From the NCBI GenBank assembly GCA_001051155.2, contig JYIP02000002.1, forward strand, positions 1,743,583 through 1,807,582: a stretch of 64,000 nucleotides of DNA, read 5' to 3'. The DNA comes from Chrysoporthe austroafricana. Its lineage: Eukaryota > Ascomycota > Sordariomycetes > Diaporthales > Cryphonectriaceae. The notes under the pieces were generated by a model that ran no database searches, was not told where the DNA came from, and saw only the letters and a program-made list of their open reading frames with translations. The first letter of the stretch is position 1, and each line of letters begins with the position of its first letter. Below, piece after piece: positions 20,720-30,711 of this stretch. The position numbers were made by a program, and so were the translations under genes.

Positions 20720-22513
20720 CTACAATGTTGATAATATCTGCTTCGTCATCGCCAATACCTTCTCCTCTTCCAGTCTTCTGGCTACGAGCTGAAGGCTTAT
20801 GGGCATACCATGAATAAGATGTGGTTCATCTAAAATAGTCGTGAGTTAGAGAAAAACTTGCAACGCTCAATAATATGAAATCAACTTACATTCGTCGTGA
20901 ATCATTTTGCAAATATCACTTAGCGGGGTGTATTCTTCTTTAAGAGATTTATCGATCGCCTTGTCTGCTGTCAACCCAGTGGGAAAGGACACGCACGAGT
21001 AGTCCAAAACGTTGAAGACACCGGTGTACCCAACTATAGTACATTTAGCTTGTAAGAATCCGGAAGTTAAACGTTTTGAAGGAACTTACCATGCTTGAAC
21101 CGGCCATTTTGGGTTGAGCTGAAAGGCGTTGTAGGGCAGAGAATTGCGTCTATTCCAGCCTCGTTCCATCTGTCCAGGTATCGCTTTTGAAGATCGTTCC
21201 GTTCGAGATGAACTTGCCACATCTCGTAGGTGCTTAGTTCCTTAGCAACTTCGTAGAAGTGCATCTCAGGCCTCATGGGCTCTCCGGAACGTTCAAGCTC
21301 TTTCTTGATCGACTTGGCCCCGTCGGCGACGAACATCCGCCCTAAGAGGCTGAGTCCCTGAGCCTGATCCTTCGGGTCCCACTCCACGATTTCATGGCCC
21401 GCTGCTTTCAACTTGTCCACCGTTGTTTTCAGAGCTCGGGTGACAGGTGGCGTGGGTACCACTATACCATCGTTGTACATGACCGCAATCTTCAGACTTT
21501 CGGGTAGTTTGACCTCTCTCCACGGCATTGGCACCATGCGGGGGTCATGAAGCCACGGCTGTAGGTCGATAATCGTCTTGGCCTCCAGCGTCATGTCTTC
21601 GAGCGTCCTCGCCAAGGGTCCATTAACGCTTTGGACAGCCTCCTGTCCGCTCATTCCACTTCGACATTTGAGTGTAGGAAAGCGGCCAAAGCTTGGCCGT
21701 AGCGTGAAGATGCCAGTGCAGGCCGCCGGAATGCGCAAGCTGCCTCCAATGTCCGTCCCAATCCCCAGGCAGCTGCCCTTGAATGCGATGAGTGCAGATT
21801 CACCTCCACTGCTGCCACCCGAAGTCAGCTGCCTGTTGCGCGGGTTGACAGTTCGACCAAAGACATTATTAACGCTCTCTGGGATCATCATTGCCGTAGG
21901 CACATTCGTCTTTACGTAGAACACCGCCCCTGCTTCCTCCAACATCGTTGCAAGCGTAGAGTCGTAAGCTGCGGGATCATCCACATGGCTTACGAAGCCC
22001 ACCGTCGCATCAAGACCCCTGAGGTTGAAATTGTCCTTGAGGGACACAGGCAAACCATGCAAGGGACCTATGGGTTTCCCTGTACGGGCCAGGTGCTCAT
22101 CGCGTGCCGATGCTGTCTCTAAAGCCCGGCTGAAGCACGTCTCAGAGAGGCAATTCGTCTGCAGAGAGGTTAGAAAGGTACACGGGGAGTGCGAGCTCTG
22201 AGATGCATACCAGTTGATGGGCGGCCGCCGCCCTCTTGCAGAAAGCTTTCGTAACGTCTACGGACTTGAGCGCACCAGAGGAGAGCTTCGATACCAGCTC
22301 CGAGGCCGAAAGGTCGGTGATGGCGAGCTCTTCCTTGGTGAACCACCCGGAAGTCTCGGGCCAGTCCATGACATCGTCCTGGGATTCTGGAGGCAGCAGA
22401 TCCGCCGGGATGATCCATTCCTCCGGTATCGAAGCCAAGAGTGCTGCCCTCTTTCTCGCGGCTATCTGCTCCCAGGCGGCCTCTCGCGAATTGTTGGCTT
22501 TGGAATCAGACAT
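20720..22513 (-). CDS. Amidase-signature hydrolase (acetamidase/FAAH type)
   Basis: Four exons, from the ATG at 22513: 22211-22513, 21090-22158, 20890-21033 and 20720-20829. They give 1626 nt (541 residues). The introns are 52, 56 and 60 nt with consistent phases. All amidase-signature catalytic residues are present: Lys142 in VSLKDNFN, cis-Ser217 in TSGGSSGGES and nucleophile Ser241 in GTDIGGSLRIPA. The N-terminal WEQIAARKRAALLASIPEEW and the C-terminal HGMPISLQLVARRLEEE are typical of fungal general amidases. The family hydrolyses carboxamides in the cytosol; the substrate cannot be read from sequence. The start was chosen at MSDSKANN because the family begins shortly before the WxxIAxRK motif, though the frame is open to 22723. 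The next gene upstream is divergent and encodes a dioxygenase. Confidence 0.93.
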
Positions 22514-23658
22514 CTTGGCGCTTGTAGCTGGAAGGTAAACTAGTAACTGTGTTCTCAGGAACACCACGTTGACTTTTATATTCAAAAACTTGGTCGAGTT
22601 CGTCGTGCAAAGACTTGGCCTGAATTCCCAAGGATTGGTACTAAACCCTAGATAGTCGACCGCGAGATCCCGTTGCAACGGCCAACGTACCTGGGAGTTA
22701 GGCGCCAGCGCGTAAGCGAACAAAAGTGCCGGATGGCCTCAAGCCGATGACCGGCAGAACGCCGCCTCTGCCGTCCACGTCAAAACCTAGCGCATGGGCA
22801 ACGTAGGCAATCGTTGCAAGATAAGACCCGATCCGCAGCGGGTCAGCGACTGGTTTCTAACCACTCTGGGAAACCACCGCAGGACTCAGTATTGCAGGTA
22901 TCGCAAGAAGTCGGGCGAATTCCATCGCCAGATGCAAGATCACGATGCTCTCTCGTATAGAGAAGTCGCACCCTACTCTAAGTACATCGGGGACAATTTC
23001 CCTGTCGGTGTTGCATTCAAGTCTCTTACCAAGAAGGGACATATAGCTCATGGGGGGTAGAAACGGTCGTGGGGGGTATAAAAAGCTCACTCCCTACGAG
23101 TTTTTTGTAAGCCTCATAAGCTATTTGTACCCCCCGCGACGTTTTGTACCCCCCATGAGTTTTTTGTACACCCCACGAGCTAGAGCCCCTAAGGAAAGCT
23201 CTGAGACGATACCAGGAAGCCGAGCGCTCCTGAGACCTAAGCCTGGAGCCTGTTGAGTGTCTAGATGCATGACGCTGTCCTCGTGGCCCAATGACTCCTC
23301 AGATGGCATGGATAAGTGAATGAGAACTTCGTACTCCGCAGGTTGGATGGAGTGCGGCTCAGAACAAACCAGGATGAGATCGCCGCACGATGCTCCATGA
23401 ATCCTCTAGCGAGCTGCCGGTCGATGCCCCGCAAGCTTCCCCATACTATACCCCAAGATCTGCAAGATGGTGAAGAGCCGCGATGAAGAGTGGCACTGGC
23501 AAGATCGCCGATTTCTCCCCGACTTGGAAAGCTCCGTCTGATGGCGACCGACTCCGTGTAGTTGACTGCACACAAACATAAATAGGTTGGGGATGAACTT
23601 CTCGGGCACTGGCTGGTCGGCGTCTTCAACATCGACGATATGAATAATACCTGCCGAA
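22514..23658. other. Divergent promoter region with a foldback repeat
   Basis: This 1.1-kb gap separates the divergent amidase and PhyH genes, so it must hold both promoters. It contains the foldback repeat at 23047-23182. Frames here, including a 160-codon minus-strand ORF at 23261-23743, show no family features and overlap the PhyH start. Confidence 0.4.
23047..23182. repeat. Foldback repeat of CTCRTGGGGGGTA units
   Basis: Two forward units (CTCATGGGGGGTAGAAA from 23047 and GGTCGTGGGGGGTATAAA from 23065) face at least three inverted units: TTTGTACCCCCCGCGAC, TTTTGTACCCCCCATGAG and TTTTTGTACACCCCACGAG, within about 23124-23179. The arrangement is a small palindromic, MITE-like structure. 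The same units recur at about 36620-36660 and 37743-37855. Confidence 0.75.
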
Positions 23659-24867
23659 ATGACAGCCCAGCCCAAACGCACGACAGCCGGATCTGCTCCG
23701 GTGCGGGTTCCAACACGCCTATTTGCCCTTCACGAGGCACCATCGTTGGAGGAACTTAAGACGATCTGTTCCCAGGTAACGAAACCTGAGCAGTACCCTC
23801 TGGCGTCCACCATCCGAGAGAACGTCCCGATCTACGACCTGCCGCCCGTGTCCTCACTCGACACCGCCCAGCGTGCCGCCCTTCAAGACGAGTGGTACCA
23901 TGTCCTCCTCTCCGGGCCCGGTGTCTTCGTGACCAAGGGCCTTTTCAGGGACACAGCTGTCATCGACAGGGCTACCGAGGCATTCTACTCCATTATCAGC
24001 CAGGAGAGAGAAACAGGCACGTCCCAGGGCGACCACTTCGCTGCCGCGGCTGTGAACGACCGCATCTGGAACTCCTTCAGCAAGCACGCACTGCGCGACC
24101 CGGGGTCCTTCATCCCTTACTACAGCAACCCCTACCTGGCGCTCATATCCGCCTCGTGGCTCGGCCCGGGCTACCGCATCACCGCGCAGGCGAACAACGT
24201 CAGGCCCGGCTCCCCGGCGCAGGTGTCCCACCGGGATTACCACCTCGGCTTCCAGACCGCCGAGGCGTGTGCCCAGATCCCCCGGGCGATGCACGCCGCC
24301 AGCCAGTTCCTGACGCTGCAGGGCGCCGTGGCGCACGTGGATGTCCCGGTCGAGAGCGGGCCCACGCGGCTGCTGCCGTACAGCCAGACCTTCGAGCCGG
24401 GCTTTATGGCGTACCGCAGGCAGGAGTTCATAGACTACTTCCTCGCAAGCTACGTCGCCCTGCCGCTGGAGAAGGGTGACGGCGTCTTCTTTAGCCCGGC
24501 GCTATTCCACGCCGCTGGGGAGAACGTCTCAGCCGATGTCAATCGCATGGCGAATCTGATCCAGGTCAGCAGTGCCTTTGGGAAGCCGATGGAGTCGGTC
24601 GATGCGCTGCCTATTCTTGATAGGTGCTGGGACGAGATCGTGGCGAAGTACAAGAAGGAAGGCATGAGTGATGAGCTCGAGGCTCTGTTAGATGCTATTA
24701 CAAACCAATATCCCTTTCCGACAAACATGGATAAAAACCCACCGCGCCCAGGAGGACTGACGCCAGTGGGAGAGCTAGACGTGGTTGTCAGGTCATTGAA
24801 AGAGGGCTGGGACAGGGACAGAATGATTTCGGAGTTCAGGAATCTGAAGACAAGATCAGAACCATGA
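23659..24867 (+). CDS. Phytanoyl-CoA dioxygenase (PhyH) family 2-oxoglutarate/Fe(II) oxygenase
   Basis: An intronless 402-residue protein. The metal-binding facial triad is visible as His191 and Asp193 in SHRDYHLGF and His284 in ALFHAAGEN; Arg296 (VNRMANL) is placed to bind 2-oxoglutarate. The double-stranded beta-helix strands around LTLQGAVAHVD and GDGVFFSPALFH fit PhyH. The family hydroxylates acyl chains or secondary metabolites using O2 and 2-oxoglutarate in the cytosol or peroxisome. No C-terminal PTS1 is present (ends RSEP). The stop is 132 bp from the stop of the convergent CYP505 gene, and the amidase is divergent on the other side. The enzyme is complete; its substrate is unknown, and a fatty-acid-like or polyketide chain is an inference from the neighbours. 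Confidence 0.9.
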   Translation: MTAQPKRTTAGSAPVRVPTRLFALHEAPSLEELKTICSQVTKPEQYPLASTIRENVPIYDLPPVSSLDTAQRAALQDEWYHVLLSGPGVFVTKGLFRDTAVIDRATEAFYSIISQERETGTSQGDHFAAAAVNDRIWNSFSKHALRDPGSFIPYYSNPYLALISASWLGPGYRITAQANNVRPGSPAQVSHRDYHLGFQTAEACAQIPRAMHAASQFLTLQGAVAHVDVPVESGPTRLLPYSQTFEPGFMAYRRQEFIDYFLASYVALPLEKGDGVFFSPALFHAAGENVSADVNRMANLIQVSSAFGKPMESVDALPILDRCWDEIVAKYKKEGMSDELEALLDAITNQYPFPTNMDKNPPRPGGLTPVGELDVVVRSLKEGWDRDRMISEFRNLKTRSEP

Positions 24868-24999
24868 TCTGGAGTGGATAAGTGTGCCTATTTGCACGTC
24901 CATTCTATGTCTATAATACCGATCCGCCTGATAGAGCACACCTCTAAGTCTAACCAGTCTATCCCCCATGATACATTGAAATCCGACCGCACTTCCCAT

Positions 25000-27900
25000 C
25001 TAATCAAATACGTCCGTAGCAAACCTCTCGTACCTCGCGGCGTCGAACTTCTCAGTCGCCTCCTCGACGCTCAACTCCCTACCATGCTTCTCCTTCGCCC
25101 CGTCGACGTACATCCTGATAGCGACCTCCCGCACCGAATCCGAGACGCCTCTGCTGCCGCAGACATACACCTTCGCGCCGTCGTCCCAGAGTGTCTGGAC
25201 CTCGCGCCTGTCTAGCCATAGTCGGTCCTGCACGTGCCTGCACCCCTCGCTAGCCTCCGGCTGCCGGGAGTAGCTCCGCCGCACGTCTACTGCGCCCATG
25301 GCCTGCCAGCGCCCGAGCTCCTCGCGGTAGAGGTCATCCTGCTCCGGGTGCCGGCAGCCGAAGAACAGCATGGCGGGGGCGAGCCTGCGGCCCGCCCCCA
25401 GCATGGCCGCGCGCTCTTGGATGAACCCCCGGAAGGGCGCGAGCCCCGTCCCGGCGGCGATCATGATGACCGGCGTCTTCTCTCCGTCTACGGGGAGGTG
25501 GAAGCTCGCGTGGCTAGGGCGCACCGCGACGTGCAGCTTGTCGCCCGGCTGGAGGCTCGCGAGGTAGGAGGTGGCCACGCCGAGGTAGCGCTGGCCCGTG
25601 CCGGACAGGGCGGGCGCATCGAGGACGGCGTAGCTGAGGGTGCAGCGGGTCGGGTCGAAGAGGGGCGAGGACGAGATAGAGTACTGGCGGACCCGCATCG
25701 GCGGCAACAGGGCGAGGAAGGCCGCAAAGGGCAGGTTCACGGAGGGGTACTGCTCGAGGAGGTCGAGTATGGAGACACGCTTGCCGACAGCGTCGGCATA
25801 GCCGTCTCCTGCAAGCTGCTGCAGGGCAGTCTTGGTGGCCTCATCTTCCGCTGCCTCAGTCAGGGCGGCGATGCCCCGCTTGGTCACCGGCTGCAGAAGC
25901 TCTACGTATGCGCCGAGAACATCTGAGGCGGGCACGGGGTGCCCGGTAGGTAGGGTCGTAGCGCTATCAGAATGTATGGTGACGTGGGCATCCCAAGGCA
26001 GCCGGAAGCGTCGGAGCGCACGGTGCACGACATCTCTGTGGTTGATAGGCAACACGGCGAGATAGTCGCCAGCAGAGTATGACCTGTCGCTAGGTAGTTG
26101 GATCTCGATGTGCTTCTTGGTAGGAGCCTCAGGCGAAGTCAGGTCTCTCGTCGAGAGAACCACGGCTTCCTTCACGTCTTGCCGCAGTGTTGAGGATCGA
26201 GGTGTCGAGATCTCGACGGATAGGCCACCTTGCAGAGCCTCTCCGTCTTGGTCATCTTCAGCGATGCCGTACTTCTCTTTCAAGGCTGGCCATAATATCT
26301 CGTCCTCCCATGCCTCGAATCTTGAGAACAGATCAGACTCGGCAGCGTCAGCAACTCCCAGCGGCGCGAGTCTTGCTCCGCCCAGTTTCTCGATGGTGGC
26401 ATCCACCATCTTCGGGACCTTGTGGAATGTAGACGCCCAGTCGTGGTGGCCACATCCAAACACAGCGTATGACACATTCTTCAGCTCCTTTCCATCCAAG
26501 CCCTGGATCCAGTTGCAGAAAAGTGCCGCGTTGTCTGGAGGTTCACCTTCGTAGGACGCGGTCACGATGACGACGGGCTGATCGGTAGGGAGGTTCTGGT
26601 GCGCTGCATCCAGGGAGTCGACCGTAGAAACATGAAAACCGTGCTTTGGTGCGTCGGTAGCGAGACGACTAGCAAGCGATTCACAGGTGCCGGCGTTCGA
26701 CCCGTAGAAGACGCTCATCGGCTTGCCCTTGCCGGCCGTGGCTTTCTGCCCCGATGACAGCGACAAGCTGGCGACTGAGTTCTCGAGAGGCGTGTGCGTG
26801 GTGCCATTGAGCCGATGCTCAAGCTGCGTTGCTGTGAGCCCATGGCGGAGCACCGCGCGCATGTGGAAGTCTTTCGGCTTGAGGGTAAGCGTTTGCTGCT
26901 GGGTCAGCGTATAGCTGGGGTCATCAAACATGAAGTTGAAGTTCTGCAGCAGGAGGGCTATCGCCAGAGTGGCTTCTTGCCAGGCGAAAGGCCGCCCGAT
27001 GCAGGCTCGCTCGCCATTTCCGAAGGGCTTCCAGGCGTTGGGGAAGTCTTTGTTAAGGCGGTTGAAATTCTCCTCCAGCAACCTCTCTGGGTGGAACTCT
27101 TGAGCCGTTTCTCCATAGACGGCAGGGTCTAGCTGGGATTTTGCGACAAGCAGCAGCACTGAGTCTTGCGGCGTCACATGATACTTGCCACCAATGATCT
27201 CGTCCTTCCGTGGGCTCACAGAGATGCTTGCAATGGTCGGTGTGAGTCGCAGCGTCTCACGCAGGACCTACACAGGTTTTGTAAGCTCCAATCCGCTCAG
27301 TTGACGGCTATGGGCGAAGACCGCTTACAGCTTGGATGTATTGCAGCTTCGAGACATGCTCCACAGTAATGGGTCCGGAGCCTACAATAGAGTCTACTTC
27401 CTGTTGTGCTTTGCGGTACACCTCTGGGTGCTTCAGCAGGTTGTAGAACGTAAAGGACAGCGTTCCACCAGTGGTCTCATGGCCTGCGATCAGAAACGTG
27501 ATGAGGTTGTCCGTGATGCTCTGATCAGTCATTCTCTGGCTTGTCCTCGGATCCACCCCGTTGAGCATAGCATTCAACAGGTCTTTGCGATCTGAGGGGT
27601 TCTCCTTTCTGTACTTGAGAACATCATCAGCGGTCTGCCGCATGATCTGGATATCCTTTTCGAATTTCCGGTCCGCTTCTCTGTAGAAGATCGAGGGAAG
27701 AGCGCGCCGCGAGCGATTGCCTGACTCTACTAGAAAGCCGCCCATGGCTTCGATGAACGGGTGCATCTCATCGTGGTAGAAAGAGTTAAAGCGGTAGTCC
27801 ATTGAGCACAGAGCGAGCGTGTCCAGGGCTAATCGCGTGAAGTCGTCAGTGACCTTGATGGGATGAGTGGGCCCGTGACGAGCCCATTTCATGGCTAGCT

Positions 27901-28339
27901 GGTTCGCAATATCGTGCATGTCCTCAAACATGCCACTGATGGGCATTGGGCCGAAAGCGGGCATCAGCACTCGGTGTGCGATACCCCAATTTGGCTCTTC
28001 TGACTTTGCGGTGAAGAGACCGTCGTGCACACCGGCCCTGACCTCTGACAGTACTCCCTTGATTTCCTTCTTGAACCGTTTCTCGTTACAGACCTCGTTG
28101 ATGAGAGCGTAAGAGGACACAACAACTACGCTTCTTCCTGCAAGGTTCATCCGATATATCTCGCCTGATAGAGTATTAGTCTCAGCACGATTCTTCTCCG
28201 CACAGTTCCAGGACAGCCTACCGTAAGTCTCAGCCATGTTCATAAGTGAGCCCAGGGGAAAGCTGGGGTCAATATCCCCGACATTGCCGATGAGAGGCAG
28301 CCCCGGAGGGGATGGGATTGGCACAGTGGTCTCTGCCAT
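25000..28339 (-). CDS. CYP505: CYP505-family self-sufficient P450-reductase fusion (P450foxy type)
   Basis: Three exons, 28222-28339, 27329-28164 and 25000-27267, give 1073 residues, the usual length for CYP505. The introns are 57 and 61 nt (GTAGGC and GTAAGC donors). The N-terminus PIPSPPGLPLIGNVGDIDP is diagnostic. The I-helix is LITFLIAGHETTGG. The heme loop is PFGNGERACIGRPF, with Cys407 as axial ligand. The FMN domain starts MSVFYGSNAGTCESLA, followed by FAD (VRQYSISSSP) and NADPH (MIAAGTGLAPFRGF) binding parts. Family members hydroxylate fatty acids near the omega end or polyketide chains, as FUM6 does in fumonisin synthesis. There is no membrane anchor, so it is cytosolic or peripherally bound. 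The start was chosen at MAETTVPIP because the family begins there; an upstream ATG at 28390 is in frame. Confidence 0.95.
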
Positions 28340-30420
28340 GCTGCCTACGGGAAAAGATGGTGTTGATGTTGGCGAGAACGCCGAGCCCAAGGGCGGAGAC
28401 CGGGAGACGTGACGTGAAGATGTAGCTGACGGCGTAGGCGCCCAAATTCGCTATGTTTCAGATGGAGGGATCTCGCCCGTCGTAGGTGGTGATGGAGCAT
28501 GAACGGATGGACAGCCGTGTCCCGCCGGCGCAGAGCTTCGCCAGATCGTATTTATGGTGCTATGGAAGTGCTCCTTGCCTCGGCGCGGGAGTCGTAAGAA
28601 ATTCCTGGCCGAGACATACCGGCGAACACAAACATTCCCGAACGCGAAGGGACACAGCCATCAAAGTGCAATGGGCCTGCCTATTGGGCACCTGGGTCTC
28701 CGGGCTCCATTGCAGGGCCTCGGCATGTGACACCAGTTGGTGTCAGGGGAGCCTGAGCTGCATCCAGCGATTTCTGACGGTGGAAAGGCGCCTGGTCAGG
28801 CCAGGACACACGTGTAAGGTACCGGAACAGCGGCTGGGTCTTCGTCCGTGTCCAGCGGAGCGGGAGTAGGGTTTCGTCCAGCTCCGCTCTGGTGGGTGCC
28901 ATCAACGTCACCAATACTTCGGCTAACGTGCCGAGGCTCAACGGCCGATCCACTAGACACGAAGGTGTCGGTCAGTGGCGACACGCTAAACTTTAAATGC
29001 TGACTGCTGAGTGCTGGGTATACTTTAAATGCTGCCCTGCAAATCAGACCACAGCACGTCAGCCCGTACGGTCGCACATACGTTGTTCGGAGAACAGAGT
29101 CGGTGACGTCGTGTTGTCAAATTTGTCAGTGTTTCCGTAGGTTGTATTGTGAAGGACCTCGAGCCGGAAAGGGAGCCTTGACTTGGAAAGGAAGCGTTGA
29201 GATCTTACTACCTAGGCACGCTAGGTAATGCCGTAATTTTAATGAGATCGGACCCACCGTCAAACCGAGTTCATGCCTCGGCTCATGATTCGTCTCAGCC
29301 CTTTAAATCAATTGTATGTACGGATTATTCAACAGAGCGGAGGACGGGCTGGAGGCGGCTTGCCGCTCCCGGGCCGGCCGGAGCGGAGTGTTCTAAACTA
29401 ATGAAATCCTATGTGGTTAATAAAGAGAGCGGTAAAGAGGAAAGCAGGCTATCGCGATCGCCTATATAGGAAGTTTTGGTACAGTCAGTAGCAGATACCG
29501 CCAGCAGGCAAAGGAAGTCTAGGAAAACCTTCCGGGATATTGTCAGATCTTCTAAAAATTGAAATTGCTACGCTGTCAACCTTACATCCAATACTATCGG
29601 CATCTATTTTAGACAGGTACACTTCAATAACCTATTGCTCGTTACGAACACATCTGTCGCCTCCGAGACCGTCCTCCGCTCCGTCGATTCTTAATTCGCT
29701 CATTTGTCCGGCAGGCTAAGCAAATGACCGCCCTTTCCAAGGCCGTATCCGTGCCATTAGCTGTATCCGTGCTGTCAGCCGTATCCTCTGGCATCCTCTC
29801 ACGCCGATAAGTTTAGCTTATGCTCTACCTCCTCGATCTCTGTCCCGGCTCCCCCCGGCTGGCAACTGAATGAGAGGATTGGACTATTTTATGATGTGGA
29901 TCGTTGCCTCGCACACCTTGCTGAGCTTCGCAGCCCTCCCGTAACCTTGTCATTTTGCTGAAGCATGCCTGATGTTCCTTTTTTTGTGTGTGTGTGTGTG
30001 TGTTTGTAAGTTTTCACCAGCCTGCTATCGAAGTTTCTGTATCTCACTTAACATATCGAAATCCTCGAATATATGTTATCCACCCTCCCTACCGTACCTA
30101 CCCGCCAGACAGCCTGTATCACCGCATCTCCTTCCCAAACAACCAGCCATTAAATCTATCAATTAACCTTGAGTGTAAAATTTTGAACACTAACGACAAA
30201 TCGAAGTCGAAGATTCCTTTGCAGCTCCTTCATCGCAACGCCTTCTCTGCAGTTCATCTTTCTACGGTGCAAACAAGGCCTTGCCCTTTTGGAATTTATG
30301 TTGGAGAGACCTAGGACTGTGGTCGTGCTTGTTACATCTCACCAGTAACGTAGTAGGATGAACGGGGCTGGGAAAGCATAAGATTTACTACTGCATCTGA
30401 CAATAGTTTCTATGAATTAT
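28340..30420. other. Gene-poor stretch with a (TG)9 microsatellite
   Basis: Upstream of CYP505. A short direct repeat (ACTTTAAATGCTG) occurs twice near 28990 and 29021. Three copies of a GTATCCGTGC-like unit lie near 29744-29790. A (TG)9 microsatellite is at 29985-30002. All frames are short and I see no family feature. Confidence 0.4.
29985..30002. repeat. (TG)9 microsatellite
   Basis: Nine TG dinucleotides following a T-run, in non-coding AT-rich DNA. Confidence 0.95.
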
Positions 30421-30711
30421 AGGCGGATATAGCTCGTGACAAGTGCAAATATCCCCAGGCTGAACATGATCATGATACGCAACTTTCGGCGCCAGTTTAA
30501 GTTGAGACTCAGTAGACCTGACAAGAGAATAACTTCAATGACAATGCCCTATAACATATCAATCCCTACAGCCGCATACACCAAAGTGCTCACATTAAAG
30601 CAGTATGGTTCGGGGTAGTTTCCGTTCCAGGACTTCCAGGCTTCACTGACGGATCGGCGTTGGAAGGCCAGCAGGAGCACGAAGACGATGTTGGTGATTG
30701 TTCATGCTATA
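30421..30711 (-). pseudogene. Fragment of a PTH11/SAT4-type rhodopsin-domain receptor
   Basis: Read on the minus strand, the frame gives a transmembrane segment (TNIVFVLLLAFQ), then RRSVSEAWKSWNGNYPEPYC and VSTLVYAAVGIDML. A stop (TAG) follows, then GIVIEVILLSGLLSLNLNW and RRKLRIMIMFSLGIFALVTS. This matches the order F-x-C-x-P-x3-W...C-x-(N/D)...NLNWRKKL-x3-MMFSxG seen in fungal PTH11-type receptors. Interruptions are the TAG in the middle, a TGA just before TITNIVF, and a stop soon after YIRL. Fragments of earlier helices may lie at 30720-31110. It is a decayed paralogue type related to the intact gene at 18865-20253, but not a recent copy. Confidence 0.7.
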
